Source of the DNA: Helicobacteraceae bacterium
GTDB lineage: Bacteria > Campylobacterota > Campylobacteria > Campylobacterales > SZUA-545
Direction: 5' to 3'
NCBI GenBank assembly: GCA_031282285.1
Contig: JAITEA010000250.1
Span: 1-6,755, forward strand
Length of the DNA stretch: 6,755 nt
This document shows, in pieces, positions 1 through 6,037 of the stretch. The notes under the pieces are model-generated. The model ran no database searches and had not been told where the DNA came from. It saw only the letters and a list, made by a program, of their open reading frames with translations. Position 1 is the stretch's first letter. Every line of letters begins with the position of its first letter. The position numbers and the translations under genes were made by a program.

Positions 1-144
1 AAAGGAGTCTCAAGGCGCGGGGAGAGAAGGCAATTCGATGGTTTTTCGCGCTTAGTTGTATTTTGGAGATGGATTGACGCCTTCTTGCCCCAATCTACAC
101 GCCTTGCGCTCCTGCGGAGTGGGCGCTATGCGGGAATGGCGCAT

Positions 145-279
145 GCTGGCAAGAGGGCGGGGATGGGTTGCGGGGCGAAAACGGGTAAGATCGCCGAGTT
201 GGTAAGAGGACGGAAAGTTTAGCGGCGGCAGTTTATACGCCGCGGAGCGGGCAAGATCGCCAAGGCTGATAAGAGGGCG
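145..279. repeat. Degenerate short direct repeats
   Basis: A roughly 30-base unit at 183-212 (begins GGGTAAGATCGCC, ends GGTAAGAGGACG) recurs at 249-279 (begins GGGCAAGATCGCC, ends GATAAGAGGGCG), with a few substitutions and one length change. A shorter relative of its right half, GCTGGCAAGAGGGCG, lies at 145-159. The spacing is irregular (about 54 and 66 bases) and the spacers differ, so this is not a CRISPR array. The pattern suits an old, decayed tandem repeat or part of a dispersed intergenic element. No function can be read from it. Confidence 0.45.
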
Positions 280-311
280 CAAGCGGCGACGGACGACGCA
301 AAAGACGAACA

Positions 312-317
312 TATATT
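312..317 (+). promoter_or_regulatory. Possible -10 element upstream of tatD
   Basis: TATATT differs from the sigma-70 consensus TATAAT at one position and lies in the only AT-rich patch of the otherwise G-rich upstream region. No good -35 hexamer is visible at the usual distance, although -35 boxes are often weak in Campylobacterota. Transcription from here would start around 323-325, only a few bases before the ATG at 330. The first small ORF would then have almost no leader. This is a weak call made on one hexamer. Confidence 0.18.
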
Positions 318-431
318 GTTGGGGAAAAGATGATTATCGACACGCATGTACATCTCGATCCGCTGTGCGATAACGCGGAGGAGATCGAGTTGGGGCAAAG
401 ATGATTATCGATACGCATATACATCTCGATC
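318..431 (+). repeat. Duplicated tatD start (two 43-base copies)
   Basis: The bases 318-360 recur at 389-431, 71 bases further on, with 40 of 43 identical. The copied piece runs from the G-rich stretch before the start codon through the codons for M-I-I-D-T-H-(V/I)-H-L-D. Of the three differences, one is upstream of the ATG, one is silent (GAC/GAT, Asp) and one exchanges Val for Ile. The 29 bases after the two copies no longer match clearly. Because 71 is not a multiple of three, the first copy is in a different frame from tatD. The pattern suggests a local duplication or partial tatD copy that has since diverged. Confidence 0.85.
330..404 (+). CDS. Short ORF, truncated copy of the TatD N terminus
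   Basis: This 24-codon ORF begins MIIDTHVHLD, the metal-binding HxH start of a TatD hydrolase, then continues PLCDNAEEIELGQR and stops at TGA 402-404. That stop overlaps the ATG of the full-length tatD at 401-403 in the ATGA arrangement typical of termination and re-initiation. The full-length gene has only a poor ribosome binding site of its own (a GGAGGAG at 376-382 lies too far upstream), so translation of the short ORF could help deliver ribosomes to tatD. It is too short to be an enzyme. Equally likely, it is a dead remnant of a duplication with no role. Whether it is translated cannot be told from sequence alone. Confidence 0.3.
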   Translation: MIIDTHVHLDPLCDNAEEIELGQR

Positions 432-1192
432 ACCGTGATTACGACGGCGATCTAAGCGCGGTTATCGGCAGGGCGCGGGCGGCGGGCGTAGGCGCGTTTG
501 TTATTCCGGGCGCCGATCCGCGCGATCTTGGCAAGGCGCAAGCCATAGCCGGCGCTAACGACGACATCTTTTTTGCCGCCGGCGCGCACCCGTACGACAT
601 CGACTTTTTCGACGAGGCGGCTATGACGCCGTTTATGGGCGATCCCAAATGCGTAGCGATCGGCGAGTGCGGGCTGGACTACTTTCGCCTGCCCAAAGAG
701 GCAAACGAGTCCGAAGCGATCAAAGCCAAGCAAAAGCGGATTTTCGCGCGTCATATCGCGATCGCCAACGAGCGCAAACTGCCGCTGATCGTCCATATCC
801 GCGACGCGGCGATCGACGCGCTCGACGCGCTTAGCGCCTCTCAAACGGGCGGGATTTTGCACTGCTTCACGGGCGAGGAGCGGCTTTTGAGCCTGCTAGA
901 TCGCGGTTTTCTCGTCGGAATCGGCGGCGCGCTGACCTTTGCCAACGCCCAGAAACTGCGCGAGGTCGTCGCGCAAATACCGCTTGAACGCATCGCGCTG
1001 GAAACCGACGCGCCCTATCTCGCGCCAGTCCCGCACAGAGGCAAGCGCAACGAAAGCGGTTTTCTGCCGCTCGTGGCGCAAACTTTGGCGCGGATCAAAG
1101 GCGCGACGGTAGAGCAAATTATCGCCGCGACGACGCAAAACGCTATAGATTGTTTCGGGCTTAAGCCCCTTTTCGCGAAAATTACTAAATAG
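401..1192 (+). CDS. tatD: TatD-family metal-dependent hydrolase (DNase)
   Basis: This 263-residue protein belongs to the TatD family of the amidohydrolase superfamily, cytoplasmic TIM-barrel enzymes with two metal ions. Characterised members are 3'-5' DNases linked to DNA repair and fragmentation; the true substrate here is unknown. The visible metal ligands are H6 and H8 (IDTHIHLD), E89 (AIGECGLDY), H132 (IVHIRDA), H154 (LHCFTG) and D203 (ETDAPYL). The family motif PHRGKRNES follows at 211-219. The segment after GLDYFRLP (92-110) is longer and more charged than in Escherichia coli TatD, as I recall from Campylobacterota homologues. The length is normal and all key residues are present, so the gene should be functional. 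The start at 401 gives the canonical MIIDTH beginning; its ribosome binding site is weak and the start overlaps the stop of the short duplicate ORF. It is the first full gene of the + strand cluster, 21 bases before trxA. Confidence 0.94.
   Translation: MIIDTHIHLDHRDYDGDLSAVIGRARAAGVGAFVIPGADPRDLGKAQAIAGANDDIFFAAGAHPYDIDFFDEAAMTPFMGDPKCVAIGECGLDYFRLPKEANESEAIKAKQKRIFARHIAIANERKLPLIVHIRDAAIDALDALSASQTGGILHCFTGEERLLSLLDRGFLVGIGGALTFANAQKLREVVAQIPLERIALETDAPYLAPVPHRGKRNESGFLPLVAQTLARIKGATVEQIIAATTQNAIDCFGLKPLFAKITK
1157..1181. other. Two adjacent perfect palindromes at the tatD 3' end
   Basis: GGGCTTAAGCCC (1157-1168) and TTTTCGCGAAAA (1170-1181) are both perfect 12-base palindromes separated by one base. 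They lie inside the last codons of tatD, encoding part of GLKPLFAKI. The first can form a GGGC/GCCC stem with a TTAA loop followed by CTTTT, which is a weak intrinsic-terminator shape. It could partly uncouple trxA from tatD or act in mRNA processing. The stem is only four pairs, so strong termination is doubtful. The coding sequence alone could also have produced this by chance. Confidence 0.3.
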
Positions 1193-1213
1193 ATATAAAA
1201 AGGAGTTTAGCAA

Positions 1214-1534
1214 ATGGGACAAGCGATTGAAATTACAGCCGACACTTTTGACGAGAAGGTCAAAGAGGGCGTAAGCGTAGTGGATTTTTGGGCGCCTTGG
1301 TGCGGTCCGTGCCGAATGGTGGCGCCGACAATAGAGGATCTCGCCAAACTCTACGAGGGCAAAGTCGTAGTCGGCAAGGTAAATGTCGATGAAAATCAAG
1401 AGTTGGCGACTCGCTTCGGCGTGCGATCGATTCCGACGATCCTCTTTTTCAAAGGGGGCGAGCAGGTCGATAGCATCGTGGGTCTTCAGCCAAAACAGAA
1501 GTTTGAAGAGAAGCTGAACGCTCTTTTAGTATAA
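1214..1534 (+). CDS. trxA: Thioredoxin
   Basis: This 106-residue protein is a classical cytoplasmic thioredoxin that reduces protein disulfides and is itself recharged by thioredoxin reductase. The redox motif WCGPC places the catalytic cysteines at C30 and C33. The buried acid D24 (VVDFWAPWC) and the cis-proline P74 (RSIPTILFFKGG) are both present, and there is no signal peptide. The length matches the family (E. coli has 109 residues). The ATG at 1214 is preceded by a strong AGGAG at 1201-1205 with ideal spacing, the best site in this part of the window, which fits an abundant protein. An AT-rich stretch before it (around 1181-1200) could hold a separate promoter, but no convincing one stands out. 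The cognate reductase lies two genes downstream, and the gene between them looks like a thioredoxin-fold relative. Confidence 0.97.
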   Translation: MGQAIEITADTFDEKVKEGVSVVDFWAPWCGPCRMVAPTIEDLAKLYEGKVVVGKVNVDENQELATRFGVRSIPTILFFKGGEQVDSIVGLQPKQKFEEKLNALLV

Positions 1535-1544
1535 GGTATCAGCC

Positions 1545-1994
1545 TTGCGCCCCAGAGCCTCTCGCCTGAAAGCGGTGATGTTCTCTTCGTTTTTCGCCGC
1601 GATTATGATCGCGGCGAGCTTTGCGTACTACAACTATAAGTTCTCGCGTTTTAACTTTATCAATTTTGGCGAATGGGTTTTCTACACGGGCGACAACGAA
1701 ATCTTCGCGCCCAAAGAGGAAATCTATATCCTGCTCGTCTTTAGCGGCGCGCAGGAGGACGCCAAATCGATACTGAGGCGCTACAAAAACGACAAAAGGC
1801 TGCCCGTGCTGGCAGTCGATCTGGCGCAGGGACGCAAGCCAAGCGAAGGCGGCGTGATCTACCTGACCGCGGGCATAAACACGCTGCTTGGCGTCGTGCA
1901 TAGATTTCGCGTAACCAGCTCGCCGAGCGCGCTGCTGATCGAGCGGCAAAAGGGCGATCTGTACAAACAAAAGACGCTGATCGAGCGGCTCTAG
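1545..1994 (+). CDS. Membrane-anchored protein, possible cysteine-free thioredoxin fold
   Basis: I do not recognise a named family. The 149-residue product starts with a short basic stretch (RPRASRLK) and one hydrophobic segment (about residues 11-29), best read as an N-terminal signal anchor with the rest outside the inner membrane. The remainder resembles a thioredoxin fold: a strand IYILLVFSG (60-68), a helix EDAKSILRRY (71-80), a strand LPVLAVDL (86-93), then a late segment VTSSPSALLIER (123-134) where P127 could be the cis-proline, followed by GDLYK. At the place of a CxxC motif the sequence is SGAQ, and the whole protein has no cysteine, so it cannot be a thiol oxidoreductase. The TTG start has an AAGG at 1533-1536 overlapping the trxA stop; an in-frame ATG at 1578 would remove the basic N terminus. 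The position between trxA and trxB suggests a redox-related or structural role. The fold assignment is inference. Confidence 0.8.
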   Translation: MRPRASRLKAVMFSSFFAAIMIAASFAYYNYKFSRFNFINFGEWVFYTGDNEIFAPKEEIYILLVFSGAQEDAKSILRRYKNDKRLPVLAVDLAQGRKPSEGGVIYLTAGINTLLGVVHRFRVTSSPSALLIERQKGDLYKQKTLIERL

Positions 1995-2002
1995 CGCCGT
2001 TT

Positions 2003-2011
2003 TGCTATGAT
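2003..2011 (+). promoter_or_regulatory. Candidate extended -10 promoter for trxB
   Basis: The sequence TGCTATGAT contains a TG one base before TATGAT, a good extended -10 element. It lies in the 43-base gap before trxB, the longest gap between genes of the cluster downstream of tatD, and is surrounded by T-rich sequence. A start around 2018 would leave a leader of about 20 bases containing the AAGGAG site. No clear -35 is visible, as is usual for vegetative promoters of Campylobacterota. It may allow trxB and the genes behind it to be transcribed separately from trxA. Confidence 0.4.
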
Positions 2012-2037
2012 AAAGTTTTGCAATTAAGGAGATTATT

Positions 2038-2976
2038 ATGTTGGATTTGGCTATTGTGGGCGGCGGTCCGGCGGGATTAACCGCGGGGTTGTACGCTTCA
2101 AGAGGCGGCGTGAAAGAGGTTGTTTTATTCGAGCTTGGCATTGCGGGCGGACAGATTACGCAATCGAGCGAAATAGAGAACTATCCGGGGCAATTTGAGG
2201 CGATCGGCGGGCTGGAGTTTATGCAAAACTGGCTGCCGCAGGCGCAGAAGTTCGGGCTGAAATACGAAACCGAGGAGATCGTCTCCGTCGCCAAAAACGG
2301 CGGCGTTTTCGAGCTGAAAAGCGCTGAGGGCAAAACGATCGCGGCAAAAGCGGTGATATTCGCCACGGGTTCCGTGCCCAAAAAGGCGGGATTTGCGGGC
2401 GAAGAGGAGTTTTTTGGTCGCGGTATAAGCGTATGCGCCACTTGCGACGGCTTCTTTTACAAGGGTAAAGAGACTGTGGTGATCGGCGGCGGCAACGCGG
2501 CTTTGGAGGAGGCTATCTATCTTGCCAAGATATGCAAAAAGGTCTATCTGATCCACCGCAGGGATAGCTTCCGCGCCGCTCCCGCCACGATCGACAGGGC
2601 AAAAGCCGAACCGAATCTGGAGCTTGTGCTGAACGCCAAACCGATCAAAGTCTTAGGCGACGCCAAAAACGGCGTAACGGGCATACGGGTTGCAATCGAC
2701 TCCAAAGGCGAGATCGACATTAACGCGCCCGGGATATTCGTTTTCGTAGGCAGAAGCGTGAAAAACGAGCCGCTTAAAGACGGCAAGGGCGGCTTTATCT
2801 GCGCGACTAACGATCGGGGCGAAGTACTAGTCGATCTTAGAATGCGAACCAATCTGGACGGCTTTTTCGCCGCGGGCGATATTCGCGCCGACGCGCCCCG
2901 ACAGGTCGTATGCGCCGCCGGCGACGGCGCGGTCGCGGCGCTGAGCGCGATCGAGTATTTAGAGCAAAGAGGTTAA
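2038..2976 (+). CDS. trxB: Thioredoxin-disulfide reductase
   Basis: This 312-residue flavoprotein transfers electrons from NADPH through FAD and a redox disulfide to thioredoxin in the cytoplasm. It is the low-molecular-weight bacterial type. The FAD-binding GGGPAG lies at 8-13, the redox cysteines are C133 and C136 (CATCD), the NADPH-binding GGGNAA lies at 150-155, and HRRDSFRA (173-180) carries the basic pair that selects NADPH. The second FAD motif is AAGDIRADAPRQV (278-290). All motifs are in the family order and the length is usual, so the enzyme should be active. The ATG at 2038 has an AAGGAG at 2026-2031. Its likely substrate is the TrxA encoded at 1214. It ends two bases before dapB, so the two are probably cotranscribed. 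Confidence 0.97.
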   Translation: MLDLAIVGGGPAGLTAGLYASRGGVKEVVLFELGIAGGQITQSSEIENYPGQFEAIGGLEFMQNWLPQAQKFGLKYETEEIVSVAKNGGVFELKSAEGKTIAAKAVIFATGSVPKKAGFAGEEEFFGRGISVCATCDGFFYKGKETVVIGGGNAALEEAIYLAKICKKVYLIHRRDSFRAAPATIDRAKAEPNLELVLNAKPIKVLGDAKNGVTGIRVAIDSKGEIDINAPGIFVFVGRSVKNEPLKDGKGGFICATNDRGEVLVDLRMRTNLDGFFAAGDIRADAPRQVVCAAGDGAVAALSAIEYLEQRG

Positions 2977-2978
2977 AT

Positions 2979-3749
2979 ATGGCGCGTTTTGGCATACACG
3001 GCGCAAACGGGCGAATGGGCAGGTTGCTGGTAAGCTCTCTTTTGCAGCGCGAGGAGCATACGATCGCCGCCGCGTTCGACCGCGACGCGTTGGATTTTGC
3101 TCTGCCGCCGCAAACGCTCGTTACCAACGATCTGCGCGCCTTTCTAAAGGAGATCGAGATCGCGGTGGATTTCACCTCGCCAAGCGGTACCGAAGCGCTG
3201 CTGGAAGCCGTTCTTGGCGGCGCGCCTAAGCCGCTGGTGATCGGCGTTACGGGGCTGAACCCGCACCAGCAAAACCTGCTTAAACAAGCCGCCGAAAAGG
3301 CGCCCGTGCTATACGCCACCAATATGTCGCTTGGGATCGCGTTGCTTGATAATCTCGTCTTTGCCGCCGCCAAGGCGCTGAAGGATTTTGATATAGAGAT
3401 TACCGAGACGCACCACAACCGCAAGAAGGACGCGCCAAGCGGCACGGCGCTGACGCTGGCGGCGACCGCCGCCAAAGCGCGGGAGATCGAGCTTGAGAAG
3501 GCTATGGTCAGCGGGCGGAACGGCGCGATCGGCGGACGATCGGCGGACGAAATAGGCGTGCTTAGCTTAAGAGGCGGCGATGTCGTGGGCGAGCATACGG
3601 TGGGCTTTTACGGCGAGGGCGAATATATCCGCCTAAGCCATACCGCCACCAGCCGCGCCACCTTCGCCATTGGCGCGATCAAGGCGGGATCGTGGCTGTT
3701 ATCTCAACCAAACGGGCTTTATTCGATACGGGACTACTTCCAACTCTAA
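2979..3749 (+). CDS. dapB: 4-hydroxy-tetrahydrodipicolinate reductase
   Basis: DapB reduces the product of DapA with NAD(P)H to tetrahydrodipicolinate, on the route to diaminopimelate for peptidoglycan and to lysine; it acts in the cytoplasm, usually as a tetramer. The 256-residue product has the nucleotide-binding motif GIHGANGRMG (5-14), the strand VDFTSPSGT (63-71), VIGVTGL (87-93), and the active-site block THHNRKKDAPSGTA (144-157), where H145 and K149 match the catalytic His and Lys of E. coli. A C-terminal substrate and dimer segment follows, with GEHTVGFYGEGE (204-215). The frame stays open upstream to about 2910, but that N terminus is a run of arginines with no homology and lies inside trxB. 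The ATG at 2979 gives the canonical MARFGIHG start, with AAAGAGG at 2966-2972. The length is like that of other Campylobacterota DapB proteins and shorter than the E. coli enzyme. Confidence 0.96.
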   Translation: MARFGIHGANGRMGRLLVSSLLQREEHTIAAAFDRDALDFALPPQTLVTNDLRAFLKEIEIAVDFTSPSGTEALLEAVLGGAPKPLVIGVTGLNPHQQNLLKQAAEKAPVLYATNMSLGIALLDNLVFAAAKALKDFDIEITETHHNRKKDAPSGTALTLAATAAKAREIELEKAMVSGRNGAIGGRSADEIGVLSLRGGDVVGEHTVGFYGEGEYIRLSHTATSRATFAIGAIKAGSWLLSQPNGLYSIRDYFQL

Positions 3750-3761
3750 GAGGAGGATTCT

Positions 3762-5108
3762 TTGCGCGAACTTAATGAAAAGTGCGCCGTCGTCGGCGTT
3801 ATCGGCGTTGAAAGCGCGGCGAAAATCGCCTATCTGGGGCTTTACGCTATGCAACATCGCGGGCAGGAGGCGACGGGCATATCGGTCAGCAACGGCAAAA
3901 AGATATCCACCATCAAAGATCGCGGGCTAGTCTCTATGGTTTACGACGAGCAGGCGCTGGGCAAATTGAACGGCGAAAGCGCGATCGGGCATAACCGCTA
4001 CTCGACGGCGGGCGAGGATTCTATCCTCGACGCGCAGCCGATCTTTGCCCGCTACGCGCTTGGCGAGATGGCGATCGCGCACAACGGCAACTTCCCCAAC
4101 GCGCTTGAGGTACGCAAAAGGCTGATCGACAAAGGCGCGATATTTGGCAGCTCTATGGACACGGAAAACCTGATCCATCTGATCGCCCAGAGCAAAGAGT
4201 CGCTTCTGCGCTTCAGGATATTGGACGCGCTCAAGCAGGTGGACGGCGCCTATTCGCTGCTGTTTTTGAGCCGCACGAAGCTGTTCGCGGCGCGCGATCC
4301 GCGCGGTTTTCGCCCGCTTTCGATAGCCAAGATCGGCGACGGGTATATGATCGCCAGCGAAACCTGCGCCTTTGATCTGGCGGGCGCGACCTATCTGCGC
4401 GATATAGAACCCGGGGAGATGGTCGCCTTTGAAAGGGGCAAAAAGCCCGAGTCGATCCAGTTTGCCAAAAGCGAACCTAAACACTGTATTTTCGAGCATA
4501 TCTACTTCGCCAGACCCGATAGTTTCCTGTGCAAAGAGAGCGTTTACGCGGTGCGAAAAGAGCTTGGCAGACTGCTATGGCGCGAAAACCCGATCGACGC
4601 CGATATGGTTATCCCCGTTCCCGACTCCAGCATTCCTCACGCGATCGGCTACTCGCAGGAGAGCGGGCTGCCGTTCGAGCTTGGCATTATCCGCAACCAC
4701 TATGTGGGCAGAACCTTTATCGAGCCGCTTCAGGAGATACGCGATCTTAAAGTAAAACGCAAGTTAAGCCCGATCAAAGAGCTAATCAACGGCAAACGGG
4801 TAGTGATCGTAGATGACAGCATAGTACGCGGCACCACCAGCCGCAAGATCGTCTCATTGCTCAAAGAGTGCGGCGCCAAAGAGACGCATATGCGTATAGC
4901 CTCGCCCGCTATCGTTTATCCCTGTTATTACGGCATAGACACGCCGCAGCAAAACGAGTTAATCAGCCATAAGATGAGCGCCGATGAAATATGCGCGTAT
5001 CTTAAAGCCGACTCGCTTCGATTTTTATCGATCGAGGCGATGAAACAAGCCGTTCACGATCACAACGATTTCTGCCTAAGCTGTTTTGACGGGCGGTATT
5101 TTCATTAG
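3762..5108 (+). CDS. purF: Amidophosphoribosyltransferase, propeptide and Fe-S type
   Basis: PurF makes phosphoribosylamine from PRPP and glutamine, the committed step of purine synthesis in the cytoplasm. The 448-residue protein has an N-terminal glutaminase domain and a C-terminal phosphoribosyltransferase domain. The nucleophile is C8, preceded by the short propeptide MRELNEK that must be removed to expose it. R79 (HNRYSTAG), N108-G109 (HNGN) and D133 (SMDTEN) are the glutamine-site residues. The PRPP loop is VVIVDDSIVRGTT (347-359). C242 (HCIFEHIYF), C388 (YPCYYGID), C438 and C441 (CLSC) match the four ligands of the [4Fe-4S] cluster in the Bacillus subtilis enzyme, which tunes stability to oxygen; E. 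coli PurF lacks both cluster and propeptide. The start is a TTG with a strong GAGGAGG at 3750-3756; the ATG at 3775 is out of frame. It follows dapB by 12 bases and the radical SAM gene follows after one base. Confidence 0.96.
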   Translation: MRELNEKCAVVGVIGVESAAKIAYLGLYAMQHRGQEATGISVSNGKKISTIKDRGLVSMVYDEQALGKLNGESAIGHNRYSTAGEDSILDAQPIFARYALGEMAIAHNGNFPNALEVRKRLIDKGAIFGSSMDTENLIHLIAQSKESLLRFRILDALKQVDGAYSLLFLSRTKLFAARDPRGFRPLSIAKIGDGYMIASETCAFDLAGATYLRDIEPGEMVAFERGKKPESIQFAKSEPKHCIFEHIYFARPDSFLCKESVYAVRKELGRLLWRENPIDADMVIPVPDSSIPHAIGYSQESGLPFELGIIRNHYVGRTFIEPLQEIRDLKVKRKLSPIKELINGKRVVIVDDSIVRGTTSRKIVSLLKECGAKETHMRIASPAIVYPCYYGIDTPQQNELISHKMSADEICAYLKADSLRFLSIEAMKQAVHDHNDFCLSCFDGRYFH

Positions 5109-5109
5109 T

Positions 5110-6018
5110 ATGAGAGTTTTGCCCACCTTCGGGCGGCATTTGCGGCGGCGCTTTGGCTTTCGCGTATGCAAAATCCCCCTTTCGATTCCCGCCTTCACCT
5201 GCCCAAATATAGACGGCAGATACGGGCGCGGCGGCTGCTCGTACTGCGTAAACGAATCGTTCAGCCCAAACCTTGAAAAAACCGCTTCGATCGTTACGCT
5301 TGAAACGCAAATATCCGCGCTGCGAAAACAGTACCGATCGAGCGCTAAACGGCTACGCGCGCTTGGCTTCAAAGGGTTTATAGCTTACTTTCAATCGTTC
5401 TCAAACACCTACGCTCCGGTAGAGAGTTTGCGCGCGCTTCACGACCGCGCTTTAGCGCTAAAAGATTGCGTCGGAATCAGCGTAGGTACTAGAGCCGACT
5501 GCATAGACGACGATATGTTGAATTATTTAAGCGATCTGAACGAGCGAACCTATCTGTGGGTCGAGATCGGAGCGCAAAGCTCGCACGATAGTACGCTTGA
5601 GGCGATCAATCGCCGCGAGAGCTTCGATACGGTAGCCAAAACCATAGCAAAACTAAAAGCGCGAGATATAAGGGTATGCGCTCATACGATATTCGGGCTG
5701 CCGCGCGAAACGGACGAGATGATTATGCAATCGATCGATCGCGTAGCGGCGCTTAATATCGACGCGATCAAGATTCACCCGCTGTATATCGTTAAAAACG
5801 CGGCGATCGCCAAAAAGGATTTAGAGCCGCTAACTATAGAGCGGTATCTCGATCTGCTTATAAACGCTATAAAACGGCTGCCCGAAAGCGTAATATATCA
5901 GCGCGTAAGCGCGGGCGTAGATAACGATACGCTGATCGCGCCCAAATGGTGCGCCAATAAAAACAGAGCTATGAGCCTGATACGCAACCGGCTATTGCAA
6001 GAAGGCATAGCGTATTAA
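5110..6018 (+). CDS. yhcC: Radical SAM protein, YhcC (TIGR01212) family
   Basis: This 302-residue protein resembles E. coli YhcC throughout. Members are radical SAM enzymes whose reaction is not established as far as I know. The cluster cysteines are C31, C43 and C46, in a CPNIDGRYGRGGCSYC block. That gives CX11CX2C rather than the standard CX3CX2C, as is usual in this subfamily. Further family blocks are VGISVGTRADC (121-131), LWVEIGAQSSHDSTLEAINR (149-168), HTIFGLPRET (192-201), and KIHPLYIVKNA (221-231). A C-terminal WCANKNR (280-286) also matches the family. The frame continues upstream to a TTG at 5086, but the ATG at 5110 gives the expected N terminus and starts one base after the purF stop. 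A clear ribosome binding site is missing, so translation is probably coupled to purF. Compared with its upstream neighbours the gene uses more ATA and GTA codons and looks slightly less GC-rich. Confidence 0.9.
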   Translation: MRVLPTFGRHLRRRFGFRVCKIPLSIPAFTCPNIDGRYGRGGCSYCVNESFSPNLEKTASIVTLETQISALRKQYRSSAKRLRALGFKGFIAYFQSFSNTYAPVESLRALHDRALALKDCVGISVGTRADCIDDDMLNYLSDLNERTYLWVEIGAQSSHDSTLEAINRRESFDTVAKTIAKLKARDIRVCAHTIFGLPRETDEMIMQSIDRVAALNIDAIKIHPLYIVKNAAIAKKDLEPLTIERYLDLLINAIKRLPESVIYQRVSAGVDNDTLIAPKWCANKNRAMSLIRNRLLQEGIAY

Positions 6019-6022
6019 TTTC

Positions 6023-6037
6023 CGCGCTATTAGCGCG
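6023..6037. other. Short hairpin between convergent genes
   Basis: CGCGCT at 6023-6028 pairs with AGCGCG at 6032-6037 around the three-base loop ATT. The stem sits exactly between the end of the radical SAM gene and the end of the converging RCC1-repeat gene, whose stop codon lies in it. It is placed where a two-way terminator would be, but neither side has a T run after the stem, so an intrinsic terminator is not well supported. It could still block exonucleases or slow polymerase. Confidence 0.3.

Larger units (their letters stand above)
1..317. other. Non-coding, repeat-like upstream region
   Basis: I find no convincing gene here. All frames are short. The longest open stretches (one on the + strand to the TAG at 220-222, one on the - strand at 52-312) have low-complexity, Arg/Pro-rich translations, lack recognisable motifs, and lack good ribosome binding sites. 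The region is rich in G and contains short imperfect direct repeats and one 6-bp stem (222-227 with 238-243, ten-base loop, no T run after it). The left part read on the - strand has the look of a dispersed intergenic repeat that makes junk ORFs in many copies of a genome, but that is a guess that only a genome search can test. The left edge could contain the last codons of an unrecognised upstream gene. Confidence 0.5.

Noticed and set aside
1..222. Open + strand frame from the left edge to a TAG at 220-222, possibly the end of an upstream gene
   Set aside because: The translation has no recognisable family and overlaps the repeat-like sequence; the open frame is expected by chance in G-rich DNA.
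145..279. CRISPR-like repeats
   Set aside because: Units are imperfect, unequal in length and irregularly spaced, with no cas genes in the window.
52..312. Open frame of 86 codons on the - strand upstream of tatD
   Set aside because: Arg/Pro-rich translation containing the short direct repeats, no motif, no good ribosome binding site; it looks like a product of repeat DNA.
2910..2978. N-terminal extension of dapB to an upstream start
   Set aside because: It would add an arginine run encoded inside trxB; the ATG at 2979 has a suitable Shine-Dalgarno and gives the canonical DapB N terminus.
2837..3475. Long - strand frame of 212 codons opposite dapB (and similar ones at 452-862, 896-1399, 1539-2141, 3927-4499)
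   Set aside because: Each lies opposite a gene with strong family motifs; GC-rich codon use opens antisense frames. None shows a known motif.
5086..5109. TTG start for the radical SAM gene inside purF
   Set aside because: No ribosome binding site, and the added residues are not expected in the family; the ATG at 5110 fits better.
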